Positions 8,124 to 17,399 of a stretch of DNA of 64,000 nt are shown here, piece by piece. A program made the position numbers and the translations under genes. The notes under the pieces were generated by a model. That model saw only the letters and a program-made list of their open reading frames with translations, was not told the origin of the DNA and ran no database searches. The DNA is from DATGLE01 sp035294325. GTDB lineage: Bacteria > Chloroflexota > Ktedonobacteria > Ktedonobacterales > Ktedonobacteraceae. The stretch is from assembly GCA_035294325.1 (NCBI GenBank), contig DATGLE010000090.1, positions 1 through 64,000 on the forward strand, written 5' to 3'. Positions within the stretch are counted from its first letter, which is position 1, and each line of letters begins with the position of its first letter.

Positions 8124-9827
8124 ATGAATTTCAAAGAGCTGGAGAGCGAACAAAAGCTGCGTGGAGGCTACTACACACCGCAGCCCATAGCGGAGCTATT
8201 GAGTCACTGGGCCTTAGCCGGCGGAGCGCGCAGCGTACTGGAGCCTGCCTGCGGCGATGGCAGTTTCCTGCGCGCCATCTATCAGGATATGTTAAGAAGT
8301 ACTGAAAGAGCCGGAGGCGCCACTCCGGCATTACGCACCATCGATGCCGTTGAAATCGCACCGGAGGAAGCGGCGCGAGCCAGAGCATTCAGCACCAGGC
8401 TGCGCGACCTCGGTGTAGAGACGCGAGTGGTGAACCAGGATATTTTTAGCTGGCTTGGCAACAATCATAAACAATGGGAGGCGATCATCGGCAATCCTCC
8501 ATACATCCGCTACCAGTATTTCGAGAAAGAGCAGCGCGCCATCGCCGAAGCGATTTTCAAAGAGGCGCACGTTCCTTTCTCCAGGCGCACCAATGCCTGG
8601 GTGCCCATCGTTCTCGCCAGCGTGATGCACCTTGCCCCTGGCGGGCGCCTGGCGATGGTCATTCCAGCGGAATTGCTGCATATCCAGCACGCCGGCAGCC
8701 TGCGCTGCTTGCTTGAACAGGAAATGGAGAGCATTACGCTGCTCAATATCCGCGCAATGGTCTTTCCTGGAGTCTTGCAGGGCATCGTGCTGCTGCTGGC
8801 AGTGAAAAGATCTGATCGAGCCTTCAGGCCACTGATATCTGAGAAGGCCGCAATGCCCGCAAAAGAGGCACAGATTCAGATCATCGAAGTGGATGATGTG
8901 AGCAGTCTCGATCAGATCGACCTGGAGTGCATCGGAGCGGGTACATGCAAAGGTATTTGCAATACGGGGGGAGAATGGATGCTCGGACTGCTGACCGGCG
9001 AGGAAATTTCCCTGCTCAACAGGCTGAAAAAGCACCAAAATATGCAGCCGTTCGCCGCCATTGCGCAGGTTGATATCGGTATCGTAACGGGTGCGAACGC
9101 CTTCTTCGTCGTCAACGAGGGCACGCTCAGGCGCTACGACCTGGCAGCCATCGCTACGCCTATGCTCGCCAAAAGCGATCTCATCAAGGGTATCAGCTAT
9201 ACAAGGCACGATCACGAGACCAATGCGCGGGCCGGCAAGGCCGTCTATTTTCTGCGCTTTCCGGCAAAAAGCCTTTCTGATCTACCATCCTCTATGGTAG
9301 ACTATCTCAGATCTGGCGAGGAGCAGCGGCTCCATACGCGCTATAAATGTCGCATTCGCGATCCCTGGTACGTGGTCCCGTATGTATGGATCTCGGAGGT
9401 TGCTCTGCTGAAACGCTGTCACCTTTTCCCCAGGCTGGTGCTTAACGAACTGGGGGCACATTCGACGGATACCGCCTACCGTATTCAGATGGCACCGGGC
9501 TGCGCGGAGAGAGCCAGGGACCTGACCTTCTCTTTCCTGAATTCTTTAACGTTTCTATGCGCGGAACTCGAAGGCAGGCATTATGGAGGCGGAGTGCTGG
9601 AACTGGTGCCCAGCGAGATAGAAAAGCTGCTCATTCCTCTGCGACCAACCTCGATGGAGGAATTCGCGCGCGCCGATGCATTGATACGCAGCGGAGCGAC
9701 GCTGGACGACGTATTGGATTTCACCGATCCTCTCATCCTGGGCGCAGGTTTGCAGCTTGACACAGAGGAAATAGCTGTGTTACGCGCTGCTCACCGGCGC
9801 TTATTGAGAAGGCGACTCAGAAAATAA
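8124..9827 (+). CDS. N6-adenine DNA methyltransferase (Eco57I/TaqI-like)
   Basis: A 567-residue class I SAM methyltransferase. The SAM motif LEPACGDGSF is at 39-48 and the adenine-specific catalytic motif NPPY at 124-127, in the gamma-type order. The region after residue 250 is long and has segments resembling the target-recognition part of TaqI/Eco57I-type enzymes (FFVVNEGTLRRYDL, WYVVPYVWISE). No endonuclease motif is evident in it and no separate restriction gene lies next to it, so it may be a solitary methyltransferase or part of a wider defence locus with the divergent STAND ATPase. The start ATG has a distant GGAGGGGG 5' of it. Confidence 0.82.
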   Translation: MNFKELESEQKLRGGYYTPQPIAELLSHWALAGGARSVLEPACGDGSFLRAIYQDMLRSTERAGGATPALRTIDAVEIAPEEAARARAFSTRLRDLGVETRVVNQDIFSWLGNNHKQWEAIIGNPPYIRYQYFEKEQRAIAEAIFKEAHVPFSRRTNAWVPIVLASVMHLAPGGRLAMVIPAELLHIQHAGSLRCLLEQEMESITLLNIRAMVFPGVLQGIVLLLAVKRSDRAFRPLISEKAAMPAKEAQIQIIEVDDVSSLDQIDLECIGAGTCKGICNTGGEWMLGLLTGEEISLLNRLKKHQNMQPFAAIAQVDIGIVTGANAFFVVNEGTLRRYDLAAIATPMLAKSDLIKGISYTRHDHETNARAGKAVYFLRFPAKSLSDLPSSMVDYLRSGEEQRLHTRYKCRIRDPWYVVPYVWISEVALLKRCHLFPRLVLNELGAHSTDTAYRIQMAPGCAERARDLTFSFLNSLTFLCAELEGRHYGGGVLELVPSEIEKLLIPLRPTSMEEFARADALIRSGATLDDVLDFTDPLILGAGLQLDTEEIAVLRAAHRRLLRRRLRK

Positions 9828-9867
9828 TTTGACGCAGATCTTGAGGCCCTCGCCTCCGGCGGCGGAT

Positions 9868-9922
9868 TCGTTGGTGATGGCGTGAGGCCGAACTGCGTCC
9901 GGCCTCACGCCATCACCAACGA
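9868..9922. repeat. Long perfect palindrome after the methyltransferase gene (element K)
   Basis: Arms 9868-9890 and 9900-9922 match perfectly over 23 bp around a 9-nt loop. The flanks (GCCTCCGGCGGCG on the left, GCGAAGCGCCGCGGGCGCTGAGC on the right) look like worn versions of the conserved boxes of the variable-arm elements. It lies between the methyltransferase stop and fmt, with no T tract. Confidence 0.7.
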
Positions 9923-10000
9923 GTGCGAAGCGCCGCGGGCGCTGAGCCATCCGAGGAAGAAGAGGCTTGAGAAGTTACCAATGGAGAGGGGGATTTAGAA

Positions 10001-10981
10001 GTGTCCAGGTTACGAATAATATATATGGGGACGCCGCAATTTGCCGTACCCGCACTGGAAGCGCTGATTGAGAAATCGGCGCCCGGCGCCCTGCTGCCAG
10101 ATGGCTACGAGATCATCGCCGTCGTTACGCGCACCGACAAACCGGCAGGCAGGGGGCGCGAGGTCGCTTTTTCGCCCGTCAAACAGGCGGCTCTGGCCCA
10201 CGGCCTCCCCGTCTGGCAGCCAGGATCTTTCAAAAAGGCAGAGAATCGCGAGGCGCTGGCTGCCTATCATGCCGACCTCTATATCGTTGCCGCGTTCGGG
10301 CAGATCCTGCCGCAAGCCGTGCTGGACCAGCCGCGCTACGGCACGCTCAACATTCACGCCTCGCTGCTGCCCAAATATCGCGGCGCCGATCCCATTGCCG
10401 AGACTATTTTACAGGGCGATAGCGAGACCGGCGTCTCGATCATGCTGCTGGACGCGGGTATAGACACCGGTCCGGTCCTGCTCCAGCGGCGCATAGAGGT
10501 TGCCAGCGATGAGACCGCCGGCAGCCTCACCGTCAAGCTCGCCCATCTGGGAGCGGCGGCGCTGCTGGAGGCGCTGCCATTGTGGATAGCGGGCAAGATT
10601 ACGCCACAGCCGCAGGATGAGATGAAGGCGACACATACGCACATGCTGCGCAAGGAAGACGGTGAGATCCGCTGGGATAAACCGGCGAGCGTGCTGGAGC
10701 GCCAGATACGCGCCTACACGCCCTGGCCCAGCGCCTACACGTACTGGAAAGGCAGGCGGCTCAAAATCATCGCGGCACATGTGCGAGATGTTATGCCAGC
10801 TCCACCGCTACCGCCGGGCTACGCGTTCGAGCGCGAAGAGGCCGGGCATCAGTATCTCGCGGTGGTCACAGGATCGGGCATTTTAGTGGTTCGCCATCTC
10901 CAACTGGAAGGCAAAAAAGCGATGAGCGCGGAGGAATTCCTGCGCGGCTACTCTCAGATTATAGGGCAGGTACTCGGATAG
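10001..10981 (+). CDS. fmt: Methionyl-tRNA formyltransferase
   Basis: A 326-residue enzyme that formylates initiator Met-tRNA using 10-formyl-tetrahydrofolate. The N-terminal MGTPQFAVPALEAL, the catalytic N117-x-H119 in LNIHASLLPKYRGADP and D155 in AGIDTGP are all present, and the C-terminal domain contains the KPASVLERQIRAYTPWPSAY segment that contacts tRNA. Length is normal for the family. GTG 10001 is preceded by GGAGAGGGGGA. It is not next to def here. Confidence 0.95.
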   Translation: MSRLRIIYMGTPQFAVPALEALIEKSAPGALLPDGYEIIAVVTRTDKPAGRGREVAFSPVKQAALAHGLPVWQPGSFKKAENREALAAYHADLYIVAAFGQILPQAVLDQPRYGTLNIHASLLPKYRGADPIAETILQGDSETGVSIMLLDAGIDTGPVLLQRRIEVASDETAGSLTVKLAHLGAAALLEALPLWIAGKITPQPQDEMKATHTHMLRKEDGEIRWDKPASVLERQIRAYTPWPSAYTYWKGRRLKIIAAHVRDVMPAPPLPPGYAFEREEAGHQYLAVVTGSGILVVRHLQLEGKKAMSAEEFLRGYSQIIGQVLG

Positions 10982-11010
10982 GGCTAAGAGTGCGCCTGCT
11001 TCCCTGCATC

Positions 11011-11140
11011 TTCGTGCGCTCGCACCTGCGGCGCTTGCCAATGGAGGTTGTTGGGTATGCCTGCTCGAAGCGCACGCATACCCAACAAACTCCATCCCTC
11101 TGCGCGGCGGAAGCGCGCGAAGGCGTGCGAGGGCGGTCAG
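11011..11140 (+). repeat. Variable-arm palindromic element C
   Basis: Left box GTGCGCTCGCACCTGCGGCG, central palindrome of 20 bp with one mismatch (arms 11041-11060 and 11076-11095, tip containing CGAAGCG), right box TGCGCGGCGGAAGCGCGCG. It follows fmt and could end its transcript. Confidence 0.75.
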
Positions 11141-11269
11141 GCACTCTCTAATAACTGCCGTGCTTGTTAGAGGGACTATATTACGAGTAGGATCGTTTCT
11201 GCCAGGGATGGTTTTGGATAAGCATCATCGTACCCGGTGGTACAGATGACGAAAAGAACGGAGATGTCA

Positions 11270-11485
11270 ATGAACATTGATCCTGGCATGGTAAACCAGT
11301 TGCTCGGCGCCCTCCCATACCCGATTGACAAAAACAAGCTGATCCAGATGGCTCAGCAGCGGGGCGCGAACAACCAGATCGTCGGTATTTTGCAGCGCCT
11401 GCCCGACAAGAGCTTCAATTCTCCCCAGGATATCCAGAATGCGCTGGGAAACCTGGGCAATCTGGGCAACATCTTCAAAGCCTGA
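11270..11485 (+). CDS. Small DUF2795-like protein
   Basis: A 71-residue soluble protein. Residues 5-60 (VNQLLGALPYPIDKNKLIQMA, then NNQIVGILQRLPDKSFNSPQDI) match the short helical DUF2795 type, which is found widely in actinobacteria and Chloroflexi with unknown function. An earlier in-frame ATG at 11237 exists, but ATG 11270 has GGAG at the right distance. It is followed at once by a strong terminator. Confidence 0.7.
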   Translation: MNIDPGMVNQLLGALPYPIDKNKLIQMAQQRGANNQIVGILQRLPDKSFNSPQDIQNALGNLGNLGNIFKA

Positions 11486-11507
11486 CCGGCAGAAAAGAGA
11501 TTTCCTG

Positions 11508-11557
11508 CTCAAAAACACAGCGAAGGTCGGCCTGCCGACCTTCGCTGTGTTTTTGAG
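11508..11557. terminator. Strong bidirectional terminator
   Basis: A perfect 23-bp stem (11508-11530 with 11535-11557, CCTG loop) has A5 on its left side and T5 on its right. It serves the DUF2795-like gene from the left and the convergent small membrane gene from the right. Confidence 0.9.
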
Positions 11558-11569
11558 CAATTTATATTT

Positions 11570-11794
11570 TTACTGGCGTGTAGCGGAGCGAGGACGGTTC
11601 ACCAGCGCCACAATAATGCACAGAACTGCAATCGCACCAAAGGCCAGCGCATGCTTAGGCTGCATGGAGGTAAAATCATGCGTAGCCAGAATGTGATTGT
11701 AGCCAGGGAGGACATAGTAAACGCAGGCAAGAACCGCAATGATAGCGATGATAATCGCTCCGTAGAAAAGAGCGGGATTCTTTGGACGGCTCAA
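11570..11794 (-). CDS. Small two-TM membrane protein
   Basis: A 74-residue protein with two hydrophobic helices (about 9-28 and 46-64) and a basic tail. It begins MSRPKNPALFYGAI, closely resembling the start of the next gene (MKNPVVFYAVIGL), so the two look like tandem paralogues. The start is TTG at 11794, chosen for the AAGGAG site 8 nt upstream. Function unknown. Confidence 0.6.
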   Translation of the reverse strand: MSRPKNPALFYGAIIIAIIAVLACVYYVLPGYNHILATHDFTSMQPKHALAFGAIAVLCIIVALVNRPRSATRQ

Positions 11795-11839
11795 CAGTTC
11801 AACTCCTTACTGTTTTTGATTCCATGATACCACTGAAGA

Positions 11840-12046
11840 CTACTTTGCCGCCTCTGTAGCCGTTGCGCTGGCCTTCGGCTTGAGGACGAACATGCCCACA
11901 AGGCCGGCAATGACGAGCACAATACCCACGCCAAGTCCGACATAAGCGCGTAATGGATGGTGCCCGGCGAACTGGAAATAGCCGCCAACGATCAGAGCGA
12001 GAACGCCGAGACCAATAACAGCATAGAAAACTACTGGATTTTTCAT
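11840..12046 (-). CDS. Small two-TM membrane protein (paralogue)
   Basis: A 68-residue protein with two hydrophobic helices (about 4-24 and 35-55) and a short Ala/Lys/Thr-rich tail. The shared KNP..FY start and identical topology mark it as a paralogue of the following gene 45 bp downstream, probably co-transcribed with it. The ATG is preceded by AAGAGGTT. Function unknown. Confidence 0.6.
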   Translation of the reverse strand: MKNPVVFYAVIGLGVLALIVGGYFQFAGHHPLRAYVGLGVGIVLVIAGLVGMFVLKPKASATATEAAK

Positions 12047-12181
12047 GACTTCTAACCTCTTTCTACAAAATTAGTGCCTCGCTTTTATCGAAGCCTCTCT
12101 ATTGTATCAAACGAGGGAAGCGGAATAAGCCAGCATATCTATAGAACATTAGCCAATTTGGGTAATTACATTAAAAAATGA

Positions 12182-13090
12182 TTAAGCGCGCCCCTGGAAT
12201 ATCGTCAGGAACAGGACGAGCGTAATCAGCCCGGCGGCCCAGCAGTAATAGGCAAAGGGATCGAGGCGTCCGGTCTCGAAGTATTTCATCAAAAATCTGG
12301 TGCTAATATAGGCCGCGACTCCCGATAACACCATCCCGATGAGAATTAAGAGCAGCGTGGCCGGCGGCTGGCCGAGCAATTGCGGGATCTCAAGCAGGGC
12401 GGCGGCCAGAATGATAGGCGTGCCCAGCAGGAAGGAGTAGCGCGCGGCATCTTCGTGCGTGAGGCGCACCCCCAGCCCGGCAACCATGCTCGTGCCCGAG
12501 CGCGAAAAGCCCGGAATGAGCGCCAGGGCCTGCGCGGCCCCTACGATGAGCGCCTCCTTCCACGACAAAGAGGTGAGCGGGCGGAAATGGGCCTCTCGCT
12601 CTTTGGGAGAGAGTGCGGCATATCTGGCCTCCGAACGACGGCGCAGGCTTTCTCCCAGAAAGAGGACCGAGCCGTTGACGACGAGGAAAGCGGAAGTGAG
12701 CAAGGGAGACGCAAACAGATTCTTGAGCGGATCCTCCAGCGTAAGGCCGAGCAGGCCGGCGGGAATGCAGCCAATGATGATGAGCCAGCTTACCCATTCC
12801 TCCGTGCCCTTGCGCACCTCTCCGGCTTTAATGCTGTTCACCATTGTTCGTCCCACCTGAAGCCAATCGCGCCAGAAATAGAGGAGCAAGGCAAGGCTTG
12901 TGCCCAGGTGCAGAGCCGTGATGAAGGGCAGAAAACAGCTCTTGCCGCCGCACGCCGTTCCCACTTCGATGTTGCCCCAACCGAACAGCGCGGGAAAAAT
13001 GACGGTGTGGCCGAGGCTGCTGATAGGGAAGAGTTCGGTCACACCTTGAAGCAGGGCCAGAAAGATAGCTTGCCCGATATTCAAATCCAT
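12182..13090 (-). CDS. uppP: Undecaprenyl-diphosphatase
   Basis: A 302-residue polytopic membrane enzyme of the BacA/UppP family, which recycles undecaprenyl pyrophosphate to the lipid carrier for peptidoglycan precursors. The two active-site motifs are intact: QGVTELFPISSLGH (15-28, with E19) and PGFSRSGT (193-200, with R197). It is slightly longer than most homologues because of an insert around residues 40-55 containing two cysteines (C47, C52). Being last in a block with ruvX and mltG fits a role in wall synthesis. Confidence 0.93.
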   Translation of the reverse strand: MDLNIGQAIFLALLQGVTELFPISSLGHTVIFPALFGWGNIEVGTACGGKSCFLPFITALHLGTSLALLLYFWRDWLQVGRTMVNSIKAGEVRKGTEEWVSWLIIIGCIPAGLLGLTLEDPLKNLFASPLLTSAFLVVNGSVLFLGESLRRRSEARYAALSPKEREAHFRPLTSLSWKEALIVGAAQALALIPGFSRSGTSMVAGLGVRLTHEDAARYSFLLGTPIILAAALLEIPQLLGQPPATLLLILIGMVLSGVAAYISTRFLMKYFETGRLDPFAYYCWAAGLITLVLFLTIFQGRA

Positions 13091-13204
13091 ATCAATACTC
13101 TCTCATTGTTGAATAGCAAATTTAAAGTGCGTCTGCTTCCCGATACCATGACTTGCTCGTGCCCGAGCCGCACAGGCGCGCGGCGTCAGGGGGCGAGAAC
13201 GCTC

Positions 13205-14308
13205 TCATTGCAGGTATTTTTGTTTATCCGCCTGGAACTCGGCCAGCGTCTTCGCGAAAACGGAATGGCCGTCCTTCTTAGCCAGGAAAAAGTAGTAATC
13301 GGTTTGCGGCGGCGCGGCGGCCGCCTGCATGCTTGCCAGTCCCGGGCTACAGATCGGCGTTGGTGGGAATCCCGTCCTGACATACGTATTCCAGGGACTA
13401 TTGGGAGCAATATTCGCCGGGTCATTGTTCAGCGGCGCCCAGTAGGGAGCCGGGGGTTTCGGTGGGTTAAGCGAATCGCGAGCGTACTGCACCGTGGGGT
13501 CGGCATCCAGCAGGCTCACAGTCTCAGCATTGGGCCTGTAGATACGGTTCCAGTAGACGCTGGCAATATTGCCGCGATCCTCCGGGAAGACCGCCTCGCG
13601 CTCGACAATCGAGGCCAGGATCAACATTTGATAGACGCTGAGCCTGTGCTGCTTCGCCACCTGGTCAAGATGATTTTGCTGGATGGTGTCCTGCATAGTC
13701 TGTAACATCATACCTACTACATCGGCAGCGGTAGCATTGACCGGTACCTGGTAGCTGGCCGGGAAGAGCAAACCCTCCATGCTCATGCCAGCGGGCACGA
13801 GTTTCAGAATGGGATATTTATTCCTGCCGGGGAACTGGTCGGGATGCGCCGTGTAGCGCAGGAAGTCCTGCTCATTGAACTTGATAAGGCCGGCATTGCC
13901 GAAGCGCTGCGCCATCTGCGCTATGCGCCATCCCTCCGGGATCACGACGACAATGGCATCCGGCTGCGCATTAAGCAACTGGTCGATAATCTGACTGATC
14001 GACATGCTCGTATTCAATTGCTTATACACTCCCGCTTGCAGGCGCGTATCCAGCCCCTTGATGCGTGCCCAGATACGAAAGGCCAGGGCATTGCGAATCA
14101 GCCCCTTGCGTTGCAGATCGTCGGCGATCTGGGAGGTCGACTCGCCCTGTGAGATCTCTACGGGGATGGTTTTTCCCGCACCTGTGGGACTCACAGGCTC
14201 AAAAATAGCAACTACGGTATTCCAGGCATAATAGGCGCCGCCAAAGATCAATATCCCCAGAAGCAGTACCGAGATGATCGCCGCTCGCGATCCAGATCGT
14301 CTCTTCAT
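13205..14308 (-). CDS. mltG: Endolytic murein transglycosylase
   Basis: A 367-residue YceG/MltG protein: a basic N terminus, one TM helix (about 10-30), a LysM-like region, then the catalytic domain. The catalytic glutamate is E236 in LASIVERE, followed by SVYWNRI and NTYVRTGFPPTPICSPGL, all family hallmarks. It cleaves nascent glycan strands and sets their length. The frame is open further upstream, but ATG 14308 overlaps the ruvX stop (ATGA) and has a GGGGAAAAGAA site. Confidence 0.93.
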   Translation of the reverse strand: MKRRSGSRAAIISVLLLGILIFGGAYYAWNTVVAIFEPVSPTGAGKTIPVEISQGESTSQIADDLQRKGLIRNALAFRIWARIKGLDTRLQAGVYKQLNTSMSISQIIDQLLNAQPDAIVVVIPEGWRIAQMAQRFGNAGLIKFNEQDFLRYTAHPDQFPGRNKYPILKLVPAGMSMEGLLFPASYQVPVNATAADVVGMMLQTMQDTIQQNHLDQVAKQHRLSVYQMLILASIVEREAVFPEDRGNIASVYWNRIYRPNAETVSLLDADPTVQYARDSLNPPKPPAPYWAPLNNDPANIAPNSPWNTYVRTGFPPTPICSPGLASMQAAAAPPQTDYYFFLAKKDGHSVFAKTLAEFQADKQKYLQ

Positions 14309-14793
14309 TTCTTTTCCCCTGTCGTGCTGCCCAGGTGATCCAGGTAATCCTGGAGAATGACCGCCGCAGCCATTGCATCGATCTCTTGAGCGCCGCGTCT
14401 TCGCGATTGAGTACGACGCCGGCCTGCGCGCCCTCGCTGTTTCCCCCACTCTTCTTGCTGGCCTCGTTCGGCGAGCAAGCGCTGCGCTTCAACTGTAGAG
14501 AAGCGCTCATCCCAGAGAATAAGGGGGGTGGCAATATGTGCCTGCAACCTCCGGGCGAAGGCCCGCACGCGTTCCCCCTGAGCATGCAGTTGTCCGTCCA
14601 GGCTGATCGGAAGGCCCACGACCAGACCTTCGGCCCCGGTCTCTTTGATAAGCTGCTCGATAGCTGCCCATGTCCGCCGCTCGTCGCGCGAGGCATGCAG
14701 TGTGGTATAAGGAGAGGCCAGGAACCCCGTAGCATCACTGACTGCTACGCCGATCCTGACCTCCCCGACATCCAGCGCCATGTATCGTGCCAT
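14305..14793 (-). CDS. ruvX: Holliday-junction resolvase-like / pre-16S rRNA nuclease (YqgF)
   Basis: A 162-residue RNase H-fold protein. The first acidic motif (ALDVGEVRIG, D8), the VVGLPISLDGQ strand, the WDERFST segment and the last acidic motif (EIDAMAAAVILQDYL) are present. YqgF proteins trim the 5' end of 16S rRNA. Between WDERFST and the last motif there is an unusually Arg/Gln-rich stretch of about 25 residues. ATG 14793 is preferred over an upstream GTG because of its GGGGA site. It overlaps mltG by 4 bp. Confidence 0.9.
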   Translation of the reverse strand: MARYMALDVGEVRIGVAVSDATGFLASPYTTLHASRDERRTWAAIEQLIKETGAEGLVVGLPISLDGQLHAQGERVRAFARRLQAHIATPLILWDERFSTVEAQRLLAERGQQEEWGKQRGRAGRRRTQSRRRGAQEIDAMAAAVILQDYLDHLGSTTGEKK

Positions 14794-14915
14794 AGCTTTT
14801 CCCCGCACCCTGAGATTGATACCTCATCATCCACCGCGAGTCACGTCTAATGAATTCTACCCAGACGCGACTCGTTTTGTCCAGTAGTTACCACGTTGGT
14901 AGGGGTTCAGAATCG

Positions 14916-17354
14916 CTACGTCCAGACCTTCGGACCAGTTTGCGGCGCTCCGGCCACGAAATGGACGTTGATATGCCCCGGCCAGAATGTCACCCACGAG
15001 ACGAATCCTGGCGCGTTCCTGATCGCTACTTTCTGTACGCCCCTTATCCCCATAAGGATACTCTGCGCATCTTTGATCGATCTGCCGGCGATCTGTCGCT
15101 GCACCTGCATAACAGATATATCCGGCGTCACCTTTGCTGTCGCGGGAAAAGTGAGCGTCCAGGCGGGCGCGGAGCCGCCGATCTTGATCTGCTTCTGCGG
15201 TATGACCAGCGGGTGCTGCTGATCGGCAACGATCATATAGCCGCTGTAGGCTTTATCCTTGCTCATGTCGGCGCGCAGTTCAGCAATGGTCGCCGCCTGG
15301 AGCGCCGCGCTGCGTACTACCTGCATTGACACGTTGACGTTCAGCGTGACGGGGAAGGTGCCCTGATCCACAAGCTGCCCCTGCTTCGGCGCATTCACCA
15401 GTGTATCGGTAGTCGAGACATCCTCTTTCACGTCGCCGGGGGCCAGGTTGCGCTGCACCCAGGCATCAATATCGCTCTGGATCTGGGCATGCAGGGCCTT
15501 TTTCGCGTTATCAAGGTCCTGGGCAGTGATAATGGCCGGGCCACCGGTGGCTCCAGTGGTCGTCGGAGCACTATTGGTGACGCTCAGTTTGAGCGATGAC
15601 ACAGCCACATTGTTGGCCTGAGCGATAGCATTCAAGCTATCGGGGGGGATGACGGTAATTGCGCCGCTGCCGGCGTGTCCCGCCGCGCCAGCCTGCTGCG
15701 CTCGCACGGGCACCTGAATGGTATTGCCCACGTTGCTGCCCTGCCGCGAAGGCACCACGGCGTCGGCAGTAGTTACAAATTGCGGGCCATTTGCTCCGGC
15801 TGAGAGTACGGTCCCGGTTGGAATTTCGACGGGAGATGAGCCATCGTTGGTGAAGATCACATTGCCCACCTCTGTATTACTGGTCGCGGTCCCCGTAGAA
15901 CTCTTGCTGAAGACATGGGTAAGCGTTACCGCGCGCACGGTACCGGGTGCAGCGGCGCCCGGGCCGGTGAGCGTGGTTAGTTTGACCTGATGAGCATAAT
16001 CGCGCGCGAGCATGGTGATCGTCACATCCGTCGAGGGGCCGAAGTAGGCCAGCGCCCCCAGAAGCAGCGCAACCAGGGCAAGTATCACCCAGGTAACGTA
16101 GCCCCTCCGGCCCTGTTGTTGCCGACGAGCCGGAACTGCCCCGCGGGCGCCCGTAGAACGCCGGGCCGGCATTGGATGCGGCTGGACAGCGCGCACTCCC
16201 GGGCGGGCGAGTCTGGGCGTGGGGCGAGCGGTCCGGGGCCTGGTCTCAGGCAATTGTAAGGGCCGGTTACTCGCGGCACCGGCGGCAGCCGGGCGCGCCG
16301 TGGGCGGTTCCTGCGCTGGTTGCTCTTCAACGGGCGGCAATGCATCCTCATCGAGTTCTGGCCCCGGCGCCGGCGCCCCCCCCGGCTCATGCACAGGGGT
16401 TGGCGCTGGCGCGGCCCATGAGCGCGGCGCAGGCGTTGGCGGCTCCTCCGGGCGCGACACAAAGTCTCCCCGGTCCCCTGATCGATATTCGACTTCGCTT
16501 TCAATTACCGAGGTGGGCATCTCGGAAATGTCTACAGCGGGATGTTCATCCGAATCGTAGTCCAGCACCAGCGCCGAACCGCGCTGCTCCCTTAGCGACG
16601 GCGGAGGCTGCGAATCCTCCATATATGCAAAAGGATCACCGGACGCATCGGGCATCGGCGTGGCTATGCTTCCCTGCGGAAAGCGGGGCGTCACCGGAGC
16701 TGGTTCGGGGGTTGACGGTGGGGCCTGTCGTTCGCTGGCTCGCTGAGCTGCCAGGCGAATATCTCGCGCCTGCTGGTAATCTTCGAGCAGCAGGTCGGGT
16801 TCCTCTTCTATTTGTTCTCGAGCAAGCGGCTGAATTGAGGGAACCTCCTCCTGGCGAAAATCGTAGGGGCGCTCATAGTGACTGCCGGTCTCGTATGAGG
16901 ATGGCAGAGGGGATGGCGGACCCGAGGTGGCAGCCTCTTCCTCTACAGGGGCTTCGAGGGAACGCGGTTGCGGCGTTGCGCGTTCGCCCGGCCACTGCTG
17001 GGGCTGCTGCGGACGGCGCGAGCGCGCACTCACAGCGCTGGTGCTCTTGCCGGTGCGCCCCGGCCTGCTGAGGGGGCGGGATCTGGCTGTCCCCGGGGCT
17101 TCCAGCGAGCGAGCCACATCGAAATTCACAGCCTGAGCCACCGAGCGGATCTGCGGATCAGAACTGACGATCAAAACTTTCTTGCCCAGTTCGCGTGCGC
17201 GCTTATGCAGCAGATTCCAGGCGACATGGCTGCGCAACTGCGTCTGGCTCGGGATAACAAGCGTAATGCGTCGCGAAGGAAGCTGCTCCAGGCGCTCACG
17301 CACGCTCGTAAGATCATCATCAGGGCTGATATAGATTGTCTGCTCATCGCTCAT
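14916..17354 (-). CDS. Large membrane-anchored baseplate-J-like protein
   Basis: An 812-residue protein in three parts. Residues 1-95 form a compact domain (YISPDDDLTSVRERL, ITLVIPSQTQL). Residues about 95-425 are long, low-complexity, and rich in Pro, Arg, Glu and Ala. A single TM helix (about 424-445, TWVILALVALLLGALAY) leads to an extracytoplasmic region of about 370 residues with sequence features of the baseplate J/gp47-like proteins often annotated in Chloroflexota and Actinobacteria. There is no phage context. Sandwiched between an FtsA-like gene and ruvX, it may act at the envelope. ATG 17354 has GAGGAG upstream. Function unknown. Confidence 0.65.
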   Translation of the reverse strand: MSDEQTIYISPDDDLTSVRERLEQLPSRRITLVIPSQTQLRSHVAWNLLHKRARELGKKVLIVSSDPQIRSVAQAVNFDVARSLEAPGTARSRPLSRPGRTGKSTSAVSARSRRPQQPQQWPGERATPQPRSLEAPVEEEAATSGPPSPLPSSYETGSHYERPYDFRQEEVPSIQPLAREQIEEEPDLLLEDYQQARDIRLAAQRASERQAPPSTPEPAPVTPRFPQGSIATPMPDASGDPFAYMEDSQPPPSLREQRGSALVLDYDSDEHPAVDISEMPTSVIESEVEYRSGDRGDFVSRPEEPPTPAPRSWAAPAPTPVHEPGGAPAPGPELDEDALPPVEEQPAQEPPTARPAAAGAASNRPLQLPETRPRTARPTPRLARPGVRAVQPHPMPARRSTGARGAVPARRQQQGRRGYVTWVILALVALLLGALAYFGPSTDVTITMLARDYAHQVKLTTLTGPGAAAPGTVRAVTLTHVFSKSSTGTATSNTEVGNVIFTNDGSSPVEIPTGTVLSAGANGPQFVTTADAVVPSRQGSNVGNTIQVPVRAQQAGAAGHAGSGAITVIPPDSLNAIAQANNVAVSSLKLSVTNSAPTTTGATGGPAIITAQDLDNAKKALHAQIQSDIDAWVQRNLAPGDVKEDVSTTDTLVNAPKQGQLVDQGTFPVTLNVNVSMQVVRSAALQAATIAELRADMSKDKAYSGYMIVADQQHPLVIPQKQIKIGGSAPAWTLTFPATAKVTPDISVMQVQRQIAGRSIKDAQSILMGIRGVQKVAIRNAPGFVSWVTFWPGHINVHFVAGAPQTGPKVWT

Positions 17355-17399
17355 ATGCTCCTCTTCACCCCCTGCAAGCTTTTAAGAGTTTTTTAACGG

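Noticed and set aside
12380..13705. A 441-codon + strand frame across uppP and mltG.
   Set aside because: Both genes on the other strand have complete active-site motifs; this frame has none.
14916..17354. The baseplate-J-like gene as a sign of prophage or a contractile injection system.
   Set aside because: No sheath, tube, tail fibre, AAA unfoldase, terminase or integrase lies near, and the protein has a membrane helix and a long cytoplasmic tail.
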